Shown: positions 9,939 to 21,096, counted from the first letter of the stretch. The stretch: 64,000 nt of DNA from Entomoplasma ellychniae (GCF_002930155.1 NZ_PHND01000001.1:744001-808000); one strand, 5' to 3'. Notes: a model not told the origin generated them from the sequence alone. Program-made: numbers and translations.

Positions 9939-9999
9939 TATAATACATTTGTTGGCAATCTAAAAATACCGACAAAATTATAAATCAATAAAGTATAAT
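9939..9999 (+). promoter_or_regulatory. guaC upstream region: two -10 boxes and an inverted repeat
   Basis: The 190 bases between rny and guaC hold TATAAT at 9939-9944 and again at 9994-9999. An inverted repeat, TTTGTTGG at 9948-9955 with CCGACAAA at 9969-9976, lies between them and overlaps where the -35 of the second promoter would be. It could be an operator or an RNA hairpin. I find no match to the purine riboswitch core. Confidence 0.35.
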
Positions 10000-10102
10000 C
10001 TTTGTTCTTCATAAGTAAAATTTTGAATAATATTGGATTATAATTTTATTTTGATATTTAATTATGTATCTTATTTATTGTTTGCATCAAAAGGAGTCTA
10101 TT

Positions 10103-11086
10103 ATGAAAGAAGAAATAAGAAATTTGATAGCTTTTGACTATAATGATATTCAACTGCTTCCTAAAAAATGTATAGTGTCGTCAAGACAAGAATGTGATAC
10201 AAGTGTTACTTTAGGAAAATTTACATTTAAGATGCCAGTTATTCCAGCAAATATGGCAACTGTTATAAATCAACAAATAGCTGAACAGTTTGCAAAAAAG
10301 GGTTATTTTTATGTCATGCATAGATTTAATATTGACACAGTTCAATTTGTTAAAGAAATGAAAAATAAAGGATTAGTTTCATCTATATCACTTGGTGTTA
10401 AAAATGAAGACTATGAGTTAGTTGAAAAATTAACAAAGCAAAATTTAGTTCCGGATTTTATTACTATTGATATAGCACATGGCCATTCAGAATCAATTAA
10501 AAAAATTATTGAACATATTCGAATTCATATGAAAGATCAAACTTTTATTATCGCAGGTAACGCAGGAACTCCAGAAGCTGTTATAGATTTGGAAAGTTGA
10601 GGAGCTGATGCTACTAAAATTGGGATTGGTCCTGGTAAAGTATGTATAACAAAGTTAAAAACTGGTTTTGGAACTGGTGGTTGACAGCTATCAGCGTTAC
10701 AATGATGTAGTAAATATGCTAAAAAACCAATAATAGCTGATGGTGGTATAAGAGTTAATGGAGATATTGCCAAATCAATTAAATTTGGAGCAACAATGAT
10801 AATGGTTGGGTCTTTATTCGCATCGCACTTAGAATCACCAGGAAAAACTGTTGAAGTTAATGGTGAATTATACAAAGAATACTATGGTTCTGCATCTGAA
10901 TTCAATAAATCAGAAAAAAGATTTATTGAAGGCAAAAAAGACTTGATAAAAATTCGTGGATCAATTTTTGAAACTTTAGAAGAAATGCAACAAGATTTAC
11001 AATCATCCATTTCATATTCTGGTGGTAATAAACTGTCTGCAATCAAAGACGTTGATTATGTGTTATTAAAAGAATCAAGTTTTTAA
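10103..11086 (+). CDS. guaC: GMP reductase
   Basis: The 327-residue enzyme deaminates GMP to IMP with NADPH, returning guanine nucleotides to the adenine branch. It belongs to the IMPDH/GMPR barrel family. The active-site Cys is in [10 protein letters not shown] (Cys181), followed by the phosphate loop [11 protein letters not shown]. The length and the lack of a CBS insertion favour GMP reductase over IMP dehydrogenase. TGA codons at 10598, 10681 and 10705 are Trp. I start at 10103 because AAGGAG lies eight bases upstream. The frame is open 13 codons further left but without a ribosome site. It forms an operon with purA and purB. Confidence 0.92.
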
Positions 11087-11095
11087 GGAGTTAAA

Positions 11096-12406
11096 ATGTT
11101 TAAAAGTAATAATTATAAAACTATGGTTATTTTAGGTAGCCAATGAGGAGATGAAGGAAAAGGTAAGATAACTGATTATTTTGCACAAAATGCAGATTAT
11201 GTAGTTAGATTTGCTGGTGGAGATAATGCTGGTCATGTTATTGTTAGTAATGGTGTTAAATATAAAGTAACTATTGTGCCTTCTGGAATTTTAAATCCAA
11301 AAACAACTAATATTATAGGAAATGGTACTGTTGTTAATATTGATAAATTAATAGAAGAAATTGATATTTTAGAAAAGTCAAATGTTAATACAAATAAACT
11401 ATTAATTTCAGATAGAGCTCACGTTGTTTTTGAATACAATCAGACTTTAGATGCTTTACAAGAAAAATCAAAAAAAGCCAGAAAAATCGGCACTACTAAA
11501 AGAGGGATTGGACCAACTTATTCAGATAAAGCTCAAAGAATCGGTATTAGAATTTGTGATTTTGCTGATCTTGAATTTAAAGATATTTTAAAAGAAAATT
11601 TTGAATACCATAAAGATCAAATAACAAAAATTTACGAAGATAAATTTGATATAGATTTTGAAAAATTTTACAAAAAACAAATGCATAATTTTGAAACCAT
11701 TAAAAATAGAGTAATTGATGGTGGTCAACTAATTCAAAAAGTTATTTTAGAAAATAAGAAAGTTTTATTCGAAGGCGCACAAGGAGCTTTACTTGATATT
11801 GATCACGGTACTTATCCTTATGTAACCAGCTCAAACACAACAGCTAATAATGTTAGTGTTGGAACAGGGATTCATGCAAAGTTAATTAATAAAGTAGTCG
11901 GAATTACAAAAGCATATAACTCAAGAGTTGGGAATGGTGCTATGCCAACTGAATTAGATAATGAAATTGGTGAAAGAATTAGAGTTAATGGAAATGAATA
12001 TGGTTCAAACACTAAAAGACCAAGAAGAGTTGGCTGATTAGATTTGGTTGCATTAAAATATGCAATAAGAACTGGTGGTATTGATGAATTATTTATAACT
12101 TTATTAGATGTGTTGGATGTAGAAGAAGAAATTAAATTATGTACTTCTTATGAATATGAAGGAAAGGCGTTTGATACTATTCCTGCATCAAATAATAAAT
12201 TTGGAAAATGTAAACCAGTATTTGAAACTTTACCAGGATGAAAACAAGACATTACTCAAACTACATCTTGAGACCAACTACCAGAAAACGCTAAAAAGTA
12301 TTTAAGTAGAATTAGTGAATTTTGTGAAATTGATATTTTAGGTTTCTCTGTAGGACCAGACAGAAAACAAACAATCACGATTAAAGAGGAATTTAATAAT
12401 GATTAA
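11096..12406 (+). CDS. purA: adenylosuccinate synthetase
   Basis: PurA (436 aa) makes adenylosuccinate from IMP, aspartate and GTP. The GTP loop GSQWGDEGKGK is at residues 14-24, where the W is a TGA codon. [19 protein letters not shown] and [21 protein letters not shown] match the family. AAGGAG stands before the ATG, nine bases after the guaC stop. Its stop overlaps the purB start, so the three genes form one unit that takes GMP to IMP to AMP. Confidence 0.96.
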
Positions 12407-13697
12407 AAGATATAGAGTTTCTTCAATTCAAAAAATTTGAGATGAAGAAAATAGAATTCAAAAATGGTGAGAAGTTGAATTAGAAGTAATAAAAGCATGA
12501 AACATATTGGGTGTTGTACCTCAAAATGATTTAGACATTATTATTAAAAAAGTTAATCTCTCTTTGTCGAGAATGTTAGAAATCGAAAAAGAAACAAAAC
12601 ATGATGTTGTTGCTTTTACAAGAATGATCAGTGAGTCATTAAATGAAGAAGCAAAATGAGTTCACTTAGGCATTACTTCAACTGATGTTGTTGACACTGC
12701 TCAAAATTTACAGATTAAAGAATCAAGCTTAATAGTTTTAGAATCATTAAATGCATTAAGTTTGACAATTTTTAATTTAGCTATTAAACACAAAAAAACT
12801 TTAATCATGGGAAGAAGTCATGGAATATATGGTGAGCCAACATCATTGGGTTTAAAATTCTTATTATGACATGCTGAGTTATCAAGACAAATAAAAAGAG
12901 TTACATTAGCTTTTGAAGATGTTTGTGTAACTAAAGTTTCTGGTTCTATGGGAAACTTTGCTAACTTAGAAGTAGAAGTCGAAAACATAGTAGCTAAAAA
13001 TTTACAAATGCCAGTTGATTTAATTTCAACTCAAGTTTCACAAAGGGATCGTTTAGCTTCATTATTTTTAAGTTTTGCTAATTTAGCATCTACTTTTGAA
13101 AAAATCGCTACTGAAATTAGACTATATCAAAGAAGTGAAGTTAAAGAAATTTTAGAAGGTTTTTCAATTAATCAAAAGGGTTCATCTTCTATGCCACATA
13201 AAAAAAACCCTATAAGTTCTGAGAATATATCAGGTTTATCTAGAATGATTAAATCATATGTTATTCCAGCTTTAGAGAATAATGTTTTATGACATGAAAG
13301 AGATATTTCGCATAGTTCAAACGAAAGAATTATGCTACCAGATGTATTTAACTTAATAACTTATATTTCAAATAGATTAAATTCAGTGTTAATAAATATA
13401 GTTATTGATGAAAAGCAGATGTTAAGAAATATCCAATTGGCTAATAATGTGTTTTATTCTCAGCCAATTTTAACTGAAGCTATTAAACATTCGAATAATA
13501 AAAGAGAAGAAATTTATGATTTAATTCAAAAAGCTTCTTTAGTGGCTTTACAAGAAAATAAAGATTTTATTGAAGTTATTAAAACTTATAATATTAGTAA
13601 ATTTATTTCAGAAGATAAGATGAAAGAAATATTAACACTTGATTATTTTTTAAGAAACGTTGATGAAATATATTTAAGATATAATGAACAAAAATAA
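12399..13697 (+). CDS. purB: adenylosuccinate lyase
   Basis: PurB (432 aa) splits adenylosuccinate to AMP and fumarate. The fumarase/aspartase signature [13 protein letters not shown] is near residue 263, and the upstream [13 protein letters not shown] segment carries other active-site residues. Several TGA codons, including 12438 and 13291, are Trp. The ATG overlaps the purA stop by eight bases and uses GAGG inside purA. De novo purine genes are not seen in the window, so the likely role is salvage. Confidence 0.95.
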
Positions 13698-13990
13698 GAA
13701 GTAAATTATTTTAAAATGGAATAAAACAAATTAAACCAGTAACTACACCAAAAAAATATAATATTTTGTTTTATATTGAATTTAAGTCAAAAGAAGTTAT
13801 TTTTTGTTTTAAATACTAGGGCCCTAATTTTAAGATTGGTTGACTTAGATAAAATTTAATTAAAAAACCAAGCAAATTAGCTTAACCAAATTTATAATTT
13901 GAAATACTAACACCTGAGTTAAAAAAGTAAATTATCTTTTTTCCAAAATAATTTACTTTTTTCAATATATATTATGTTTATTTTTATATT
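13698..13990. other. non-coding stretch after purB
   Basis: About 290 AT-rich bases with no gene I can support. It contains the palindrome TAGGGCCCTA at 13817-13826 (unusually GC-rich here), a TTGACT near 13840 without a convincing -10, and the long inverted repeat listed separately. Confidence 0.6.
13921..13962. terminator. perfect 15-bp inverted repeat, bidirectional terminator candidate
   Basis: AAAAAAGTAAATTAT pairs exactly with ATAATTTACTTTTTT around a 12-base loop. The A-run on the left and T-run on the right suit termination in either direction: for purB from the left and the gene remnant from the right. Confidence 0.65.
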
Positions 13991-14270
13991 TTAAGCATCC
14001 ATATGTCAATCATGCATATGTCAATCAAAAGTAATATCAACAAAAGATTCTATCGATGGTTTATAGGCTCTAAAATTTCAGATAGATTGTGTTTGTTTGA
14101 TCTTTTCTACAAAAAAAGTTATGTGCCCCTGAAATCTCTAAATTAGTTATAGGCTTTATTCTTATTTCATTTAAAAAAGGTTGAATAACAAAATCATAAT
14201 ATATTTTGAAAGCCAAAACTTTATCTTTAAATAATACGTTGTAATGTGCAATTTTGAATATGGATTGCAT
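13991..14270 (-). pseudogene. frameshifted gene remnant of unknown function
   Basis: A minus-strand frame starts at ATG 14268-14270 and stops at TAG 14070-14072. Removing one base from the run of seven A at 14111-14117 lets reading continue to TAA at 13991-13993, giving about 93 residues. The joined product would continue through SGAHNFFVEKIKQTQSIWN and end WHMHDWHMDA, with two TGA-encoded Trp in the last 15 residues. The codon use looks protein-like on both sides of the run. No strong ribosome site precedes the ATG, and the frame is open a further 10 codons upstream, so the 5' end may also be lost. I do not recognise the family. Confidence 0.4.
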
Positions 14271-14294
14271 CTCTATTAGAGCAACTAATATATT

Positions 14295-14338
14295 TAATTA
14301 AATTATTTTAATGCTCAAAATAATTTAATTACTTTTTA
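14295..14338 (+). terminator. perfect 15-bp AT-only hairpin
   Basis: TAATTAAATTATTTT pairs with AAAATAATTTAATTA around a 7-base loop and is followed by CTTTTTATT on the plus strand. No plus-strand gene ends nearby, so it may be left from a lost gene, or may shield coaD from upstream transcription. Confidence 0.5.
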
Positions 14339-14367
14339 TTAAGTTAAAATATTAAAAAGAGTTAATT

Positions 14368-14796
14368 ATGAAAAAAGCTATATACCCAGGAAGTTTTGAC
14401 CCAATACATGAAGGTCATGTGAATATAATAGAAAAAGCATCAAAATTATTTGATGAAGTACATGTAATTATTTCACTTAATATTAACAAAAATAATACAT
14501 TAAATTCAAATGAAAGAAAAGAATTAGTTTTATCAAAAATAAAACATTTAACAAATGTGTTTGTAGATATTAATGAAAGCATACTAACAACAGAACAAGC
14601 TAAAAAATTGAACGCTAAATATCTTATAAGAGGGCTAAGATCACAAGATGATTTTAATTATGAAGTACAATATTATGATGGAATTAAAGCATTAGATGAT
14701 AATTTAGAAATTGTTTATTTCATCAGTGATGAAGAAAAAAGAACTTTATCATCATCTATTTTGAAAGAAATTGAGCATTTTAAGAAAAGAGAATAA
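14368..14796 (+). CDS. coaD: phosphopantetheine adenylyltransferase
   Basis: CoaD (142 aa) adenylylates 4'-phosphopantetheine, the penultimate step to coenzyme A. The nucleotidyltransferase motif GSFDPIHEGH is at residues 8-17, RGLRSQDDFNYE follows, and the C-terminal SSSILKE motif is intact. The length is slightly under the usual 160. The ATG follows AAAGAG. The next gene starts two bases after the stop, suggesting cotranscription. Confidence 0.94.
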   Translation: MKKAIYPGSFDPIHEGHVNIIEKASKLFDEVHVIISLNINKNNTLNSNERKELVLSKIKHLTNVFVDINESILTTEQAKKLNAKYLIRGLRSQDDFNYEVQYYDGIKALDDNLEIVYFISDEEKRTLSSSILKEIEHFKKRE

Positions 14797-14797
14797 G

Positions 14798-15772
14798 ATG
14801 AAGTTTGCAACAATCGGAACTGGTGATATAGTAAAAGAGTTTATTAAAGCTACAAAGTCATTTGATAACTTAAATTATGGTGTATGTTATAGTAGAACAT
14901 TACCAACAGCTAAAATATTTTTAAAAAATATTGACGAAGAAAATACAATCATTACAACTTCTTTTGAAGAAATAGTAAATCAAAAAGTTGACTTTGTTTA
15001 TATAGCTTCACCCAATGGTTTGCATTATTCTCAGGCATTGTTTTTCTTAAAAAATAAAATAAATGTTTTACTAGAAAAACCAGTAACGTTTTTAAAAAAA
15101 GAAATATTAGAACTTACTCAACTTGCTAATAAGAATAAAGTTATTTTATTAGAAGCAATTAAGACAATTCATTCAAAAGAATTTGAAATTCTAAAAGAAA
15201 TGTCTATTAATTCAAAAGCAACTGGAGCTTTTTTAAATGCAAATCAATATTCAAGCAGAATGAGCAAGATTAATAAGAATATATTTGATTCAGTTTTTGA
15301 TGCTGAATTAGGTAAAGGTAATACATATGATATTCTTATTTATCCTGTTGAAATGGCTATAGCTTTATTTGGTGAAGTTAAAGAAGTTAAATCAATATCT
15401 AAATATTTAAAAAATGGAGTAAGTATAGCTGATTATGTTTTAATACAGCATGTAAACGGAAACATAACTTCTATAAATAGTTCTAAAAATAACTTTCAAA
15501 CAGTGAACTCTCAAATTTATTCAGAAGATCAAACTTTAGAAATTAAAGGAATTGTGACTTTAGATAAAATAATTTCAGAACACCACATTGCAAGAGTTGG
15601 AAGAATAGAGATCTCAAGAGATGAAACTATTCATCCAATGATTCAAGAAATTCAAGAAATGATTCATTTGATTAAAACACAAGATTTTGTAAAAATGAAT
15701 TACTGATTAAATTTATCAATTCAAAGTATAGAAGTGTTAGAGAAAATATCAGTTATTAATTCTAAAAACTAA
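14798..15772 (+). CDS. Gfo/Idh/MocA-family oxidoreductase
   Basis: The product (324 aa) has an N-terminal Rossmann fold beginning FATIGTGDIV and the family motif LLEKPVTF near residue 92, followed by an alpha/beta substrate domain. This superfamily uses NAD(P) to oxidise sugars, inositols or related compounds. The substrate cannot be read from the sequence. The TGA at 15704-15706 is Trp. The start is ATG 14798, two bases after coaD. An in-frame ATG nine codons earlier lies inside coaD and lacks a ribosome site. Confidence 0.85.
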
Positions 15773-15790
15773 TATTTTCATATATTGCTT

Positions 15791-15796
15791 TATAAT
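15791..15796 (+). promoter_or_regulatory. -10 element very close to the rnr start codon
   Basis: A perfect TATAAT ends seven bases before the rnr ATG. No ribosome-binding sequence lies between them, so the transcript may be leaderless. Confidence 0.5.
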
Positions 15797-15803
15797 TATA
15801 AAT

Positions 15804-17912
15804 ATGAAAAAAGAAGAAATAATATCAATTTTAAAAAATAACAAGGATTTAATAAGCATTTCTAATTTAGCGAATAAGTTAAAAATTTTTGACATTGTGC
15901 AACTAAAAAATAAATTAGAAATACTTGTTCAAGAAAAACTAATAGTTATTTCTGAAGAAGATAATGTTTATTTGTTAGGTGACAAATATAAAACTGGTAA
16001 TTTAAGATTAAATCCAAAAGGATTTGGTTTTGTTAATGATATTTTAAAACCCGAAGAAGAAGCGTTCTTTGTTCCACCAGTTTCTATGTCTGGTTGTTAT
16101 GATGGTGATATTGTAGTTTATACAGTTATAAAAGATGAAAGAACAAGAGCAGAAGTTGTAGAATTGTTAACTAGAAATAAACTTTTTTTAATTGGAGAAA
16201 TTTCAAAAAGTTTTGATGGTAGATTTTTAGATTTTTTACCAAGTGACCAAGCATTTACAAATTTTAAAACTAGAATTGTAAATAAAAATGAATTTGATTT
16301 TAAAGAATATCAAATTATTAAGGCAAAAATAGTTTCAATTAAAGATCGTATTTTATTTGTAAGATTGAAAAAAATTATTGGTGATTCAAGAAAAGCTAAT
16401 GACAGAATAATGTCAATTGCAGAAGAATTTGATATTAAAACTAATTTTAACAAAAAGACAATTAAAGAAGCTGAAGAAGTTAATATACCAGTTGAACAAG
16501 AAGTTAAAGAATTGTTAAAAAGAAAAACTAACTCTTTAGAAGAAAAAATGATTGTTACAATTGATGGAATAGACTCTAAAGATTTAGATGATGCTATTTG
16601 TGTTGAAAAACTACCAAATAATCATTTTAAACTTTATGTTGCTATAGCTGATGTGAGTCATTATGTCAAGATAGATTCAGCATTAGATAATGAAGCTTTA
16701 ATTCGTGGTAACTCCACTTATTTAGCAAACAAAGTGATACCTATGTTACCTAAAATATTAAGTAATGATTTATGTTCTTTAAATCCTAATACAAAAAAAT
16801 TTGCATTAGCATGTGAAATGGAATTTGATGAACAAGGTGTTATGTTATCTAAAAAAGTTTATGAAACAATTATGGTTTCAAAAGTTAGACTAAACTATAA
16901 TGAGGTAAATGAATATATAGCTAATGGTTCATGGAATTATAATGAAGAATCAAAAGTTATGATGGATCAAGCTATTGAATTGTATAAACTTATTGATGCA
17001 GTCAAAATAAAAAGAGGAACAATAACATTTGATGTCAGAGAACCAAAAGTTATGATGGATAATGAAGGCAATGTTTTAGAAATTAAAGCACGCCAAACTG
17101 GTGAATCTGAAAAACTTATTGAGCAATTCATGGTTAGTGCAAATGAAGCTGTTGCTGAAATTGTTAATGAGATGAAATTACCATTTATCTATAGAGATCA
17201 CGATCAACCAAAAGAAGAAGATTTAATCACTTGATATAAATCACTAAAATCATTTGGTATTGATCCTAAACTAACACCAGCTGAAATGTTAGATCCATTA
17301 AATATTAATAAGACTTTGATAAATATTAAAGTTCAAGCAAAAGATGCAGTTGAAGAAGAGTTATTAAATTTGTCATTGTTAAGATATATGGCTAAAGCAG
17401 CATATGAATTAGATAATATTGGTCACTTTGGTTTATCAAGTAAATGTTATACTCACTTTACATCTCCAATTAGAAGATATAGTGATTTAATTGTCCATAG
17501 ATTACTAAAACAATATGTGATCAATAAACAATATAATAAAAACGATTTGCAAGATAATGAAAAGTTTATTACTAGAGCTTGTGCTATTATCAATGAAACT
17601 GAAACAACAAGTGTAGATTGCGAACGTGAAGTGGTTAAAGCTTGCATGGTTGAATATCTTCAAGATAAAATTGGTTTGGAATTTGGAGGAACAATTTCAG
17701 TTGCTTTAAAATTTGGTATTTTTGTTCAACTAGAAAATATGGTTGAAGGTCTTGTACATATTTCTAATTTAGAAGCAGGAATTACTTATGATGAAACTAA
17801 TCAAGTTTTAATTAAAACAAACAACCAGTTCTATAGAATGGGTCAAAAGGTTAAAATCAAAATAATTGCTGCTGATATTAGAAAAAGAAAAATTGACTTT
17901 ATATTAGTTTAA
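15804..17912 (+). CDS. rnr: ribonuclease R
   Basis: RNase R (702 aa) is a processive 3'-to-5' exoribonuclease that degrades structured RNA and works with tmRNA-SmpB. Domains in order are an N-terminal helix-turn-helix part, cold-shock-like OB domains (LNPKGFGFV), the catalytic RNB domain with [12 protein letters not shown] near residue 258, and a C-terminal S1 domain ([26 protein letters not shown]). TGA at 17232-17234 is Trp. smpB follows 22 bases later, the common rnr-smpB pairing. There is no Shine-Dalgarno sequence before the ATG. Confidence 0.96.
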
Positions 17913-17934
17913 TAAAAGTAAGGAGATGGTCATA

Positions 17935-18384
17935 ATGGGAATAGATTTAATTACATCTAATAAAAAAGCGTATTTTAATTATGAAATTCTACAAACTTAT
18001 GAAGCAGGACTAGAGTTATTTGGCCCAGAAGTAAAATCCATTCGTAATCATGATATCTCAATTAACGAAGCTTTTATTATAATTAGAAAAGGTGAAGCTT
18101 TTCTAATCAACTCAAGTATTAGAAAATATGAATTTGCCAACTTTGTTCAAGGAGTGGATCCTTTTAGAACACGAAAATTGCTTTTACATAAAAAAGAAAT
18201 TAAAAAAATATTATCAAGAGTTCAGTTAGAATCTTTAACAATTGTTCCTTTAAAGTTATATTTTAATGGAAATTATATTAAATTAGAAATTGGCTTAGGT
18301 CGTGGTAAGAAATTGCATGATAAAAGAGAAACCATCAAAAAAAGAGATATTGAACGTAAAGAAATGCGTAAATACAAATATTAA
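17935..18384 (+). CDS. smpB: tmRNA-binding protein SmpB
   Basis: SmpB (149 aa) delivers tmRNA to stalled ribosomes. Family segments include [27 protein letters not shown] and the basic C-terminal tail [15 protein letters not shown] choose ATG 17935 because AGGAGATGG lies seven bases upstream. The frame also has an ATG at 17926, but that one overlaps the ribosome site. Partner genes in this window are rnr just upstream and the tmRNA gene at 22291-22684. Confidence 0.95.
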   Translation: MGIDLITSNKKAYFNYEILQTYEAGLELFGPEVKSIRNHDISINEAFIIIRKGEAFLINSSIRKYEFANFVQGVDPFRTRKLLLHKKEIKKILSRVQLESLTIVPLKLYFNGNYIKLEIGLGRGKKLHDKRETIKKRDIERKEMRKYKY

Positions 18385-18392
18385 GGAAAGTT

Positions 18393-18872
18393 ATGAGTGA
18401 ATCAGCTAATTTTAAATTACCTATCTGAGCAATAGTTATAATTGTTGTTCTTTCTCTAATTGGTTTAGTATTTGCTCTATGAGGAGTGATGTCATCTTTT
18501 TATGTTGCTTCAAAACAAAAAGCAAATAAAGAAACAAATTGAGCTCAACATTTAAGAAAAAAACCAAGTTTTTCATTAAATGAAATTTTTAATTATAAAC
18601 AAGGAGTTTATGCACTAACTTTTAAAGGCATAAATGTTGAAGATTTTTTTATACCTGTTTATATTTTTACAACTGATAATCTAGGAAAAGAAATAACTAA
18701 GCTGATATCTGAAATAAATGAAGATAGAACTCATAAAATAAGAAACTACATGGATTTGAAGGATATCGAATTTAACAGAGTTGTTATCATTCAACTTTTT
18801 GAAGAAAAAGATAATCAAAAGATGAAAGAATGAATTAAAAAAATAGATTCCAAAAATAGAGGGTTTAATTAG
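18393..18872 (+). CDS. hypothetical membrane-anchored protein
   Basis: Not recognised. The 159-residue protein has one N-terminal transmembrane helix (about residues 10-38, containing two TGA-encoded Trp) and a soluble remainder of mixed strand and helix. The start has AAGGAAAG seven bases upstream. It follows smpB by eight bases and is probably in the rnr-smpB transcript. Confidence 0.7.
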
Positions 18873-18940
18873 AAAATATTACTATATTTAACAAACTTAT
18901 ATTTAAAAACTTTATAATAAAAATAGGGGGTATTTAAAAC

Positions 18941-19174
18941 ATGAATGATCAACAAATTATAGGATTAAGTATTTTAATCATCGGAGTAATATTGACTATC
19001 ATATCTTCAATATGAACATATCGAATAAAAAATGGAAATAGAATTCATAATGAGTTTCACCAAAACAATAAAGAATCAACTTCCATTTGAGAATTTACAA
19101 AAAAGAATTTTCCTTTATTTTTAACTATATTTTGTTTTATAATGGCTTTTTCTGGTATGTTGATGATGTTTTAA
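18941..19174 (+). CDS. hypothetical small membrane protein
   Basis: This 77-residue protein has two hydrophobic helices (about residues 6-25 and 56-77) around a polar loop, and TGA-encoded Trp at two places. GGGGG lies about nine bases before the ATG, and a TATAAT at 18913-18918 gives it its own promoter. Function is unknown. It precedes the PTS permease gene. Confidence 0.65.
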
Positions 19175-19207
19175 ATAACCTTCTATAAATTATAAAAAGT
19201 AGATAAA

Positions 19208-21072
19208 ATGATAACTTCAAAAAAGCGTGAAGGTTTAGGCTCTAAAGTTTTTATCACTCAACTTAAAAAGTTTACTGGTGGAATCATGCCTACTCTTTCA
19301 AAATTAAGTAAAGCATTCTTATTACCTATTGCACTATTGCCTATTGCAGGTGTATTTTTAGGAGTGGGCGCTGCTATTTCTAATGCTGCTGCAGATCAAA
19401 GTTTTCTTTGATATGTTGGTACACTGTTTAATAAAATGGGGGATGTAGCCTTTGGTAACCTTCCTATATTATTTTGTATTTCTGTTGCTTTAGCTTATAC
19501 TAAAGATTCAGGGATTGCAGCTATTACAGGAGTTGTTGGGTTTTTGGTTATGAATGGTGCTCAATCAGCGCTTATTCACCCAGCACTTGACTCAAATGGA
19601 GCAGCTATTTTAGGTTCAGATGGAAGACCTGCTTTTGCACTATTATGATATGGTGTAATCAATAGTGGACTTATCACTAATAATATAGGTATCCAATCAT
19701 TAAATACAGGAGTATTTGCAGGAATTTTTGTCGGAGCTATTGCTGCTTGGTCATATAACAAGTTTCATAAAACACAATTGCCACAAGCTATTTCATTTTT
19801 AGTGGCACTAAATTAGTTCCTATTATTGCGTTCTTTTCAGTATTACCTTTATCATTTATTATTATGTTTATTTGACCTTTACTTGGTGCTGGTCTTGCAG
19901 CGCTTGGTGTTGCAAGTGGTAACTTGCCAATGGGAGTTTCATCTTTTGTATTTGAGATTATTGAAAGATCACTAGTTCCATTTGGTTTGCACCACGTGTT
20001 CTATGCCCCTTTATGATGAACATCAGCTGGAGCAGATATTCAAGCAACAGTTAATGCTGCTAGTCTTGAAAAATTTGCAGGTGTAGTATTTTCAAATGGT
20101 AGAGATCTTGAGACTTTAAAAAGTACAATTAATGATTATATTTCAGGTGGTAAAACAATTGGTCTTGTTGATCAAACAGCAATGACTTGAGTTTTAGGAA
20201 ATTTAAATATAATCAATTTTACTGACTTACAAAAACTTGGTCTTAACTTAGGACAATACCAAGCAGGTAAATACGGATTTATGATGTTTGGATTGCCAGC
20301 AGCTGGAGTTGCTATGTGATTAAACGTACCAAAAGAAAATAGAAAAAATGTTATGGGTATTTACTTATCAGCTGGTTTCATATGCTTCTTGACTGGTATT
20401 ACAGAACCTATTGAATATACTTTCTTATTCTTAGCTCCTTGAATGTTCTATGGTATTCATATGCCATTAGCTGCGATATCATTTTTCTTCGCAGGATTCA
20501 TGGGAACTCATATTACTATGACTGTTTCTGGTGGATTTATTGATTATATTGTGTTCGGGGTTATAGGATTTGCTAGTGGAGCTATGTCAGTTATGTCAGC
20601 ATTTGGAATTTTAATTGTTAGTGTTGCTATGGGCCCAGTTTACTTCTTTGCATTCTACTTTGCTGTTAAAAAAGGAAACGTCATGGTTCCTGGTAGAGAT
20701 GGATCAGCAGATGCTCAATTAGCTACAAAAGCTGATTTTAAAGAATCAAAAGGTTTAAATCTTGATGGTTCTAAAATAGCTAAAGCTGACAATAATGAAG
20801 AAGCTCGTATGGTAAAAGCTAGAAAACTTATTGAATTTATTGGTGGTGAAGAAAATATTATTGATGTTGATGCTTGCGCTAGTCGTTTGCGCTTAACTGT
20901 TGTTAACCCTGATCTTGTAAACAAAGAAGGAATTATGTCTTTGGGTGGTTCTACTGGAACTCTTGTAAGAGGTAAAAATGTTCAAATTGTTTATGGTGGT
21001 GAACAAGAAGCTATAAAACCTAGAATGATTCAAATAATTGATGAACAAAGAGCTGCTAAAAAAGTTGTTTAA
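19208..21072 (+). pseudogene. ptsG: PTS glucose-type permease EIICB, frameshifted
   Basis: The two halves make a glucose-family PTS permease of about 621 residues: a membrane EIIC domain (FLLPIALLPIAGVFLG near the N-terminus, then PFGLHHVFYAPLWW and [16 protein letters not shown]) and a C-terminal EIIB domain with the phosphorylated Cys in DVDACASRLRLTV. Frame one stops at TAG 19814-19816. The second half (from about 19801) lies in the -1 frame. At the junction T5 stands at 19796-19800. One more T would read QAISFFSGTKLVPII and restore the protein. Causes could be a real inactivating deletion, a switchable tract, -1 ribosomal frameshifting on ATTTTTA, or a base-call error. No EIIA domain is attached. 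Sugar specificity (glucose or a related sugar) is inferred from family resemblance only. Confidence 0.85.
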
Positions 21073-21096
21073 AACTCATTCAATAATATTTAAAAG

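Noticed and set aside
9893-10102. Purine riboswitch before guaC
   Set aside because: The conserved junction and loop sequences of the purine riboswitch are not present. Only a simple inverted repeat is seen.
13698-14367. Insertion sequence or transposase remnant
   Set aside because: No transposase motif and no terminal inverted repeats with target duplication were seen. The two hairpins differ from each other and look like terminators.
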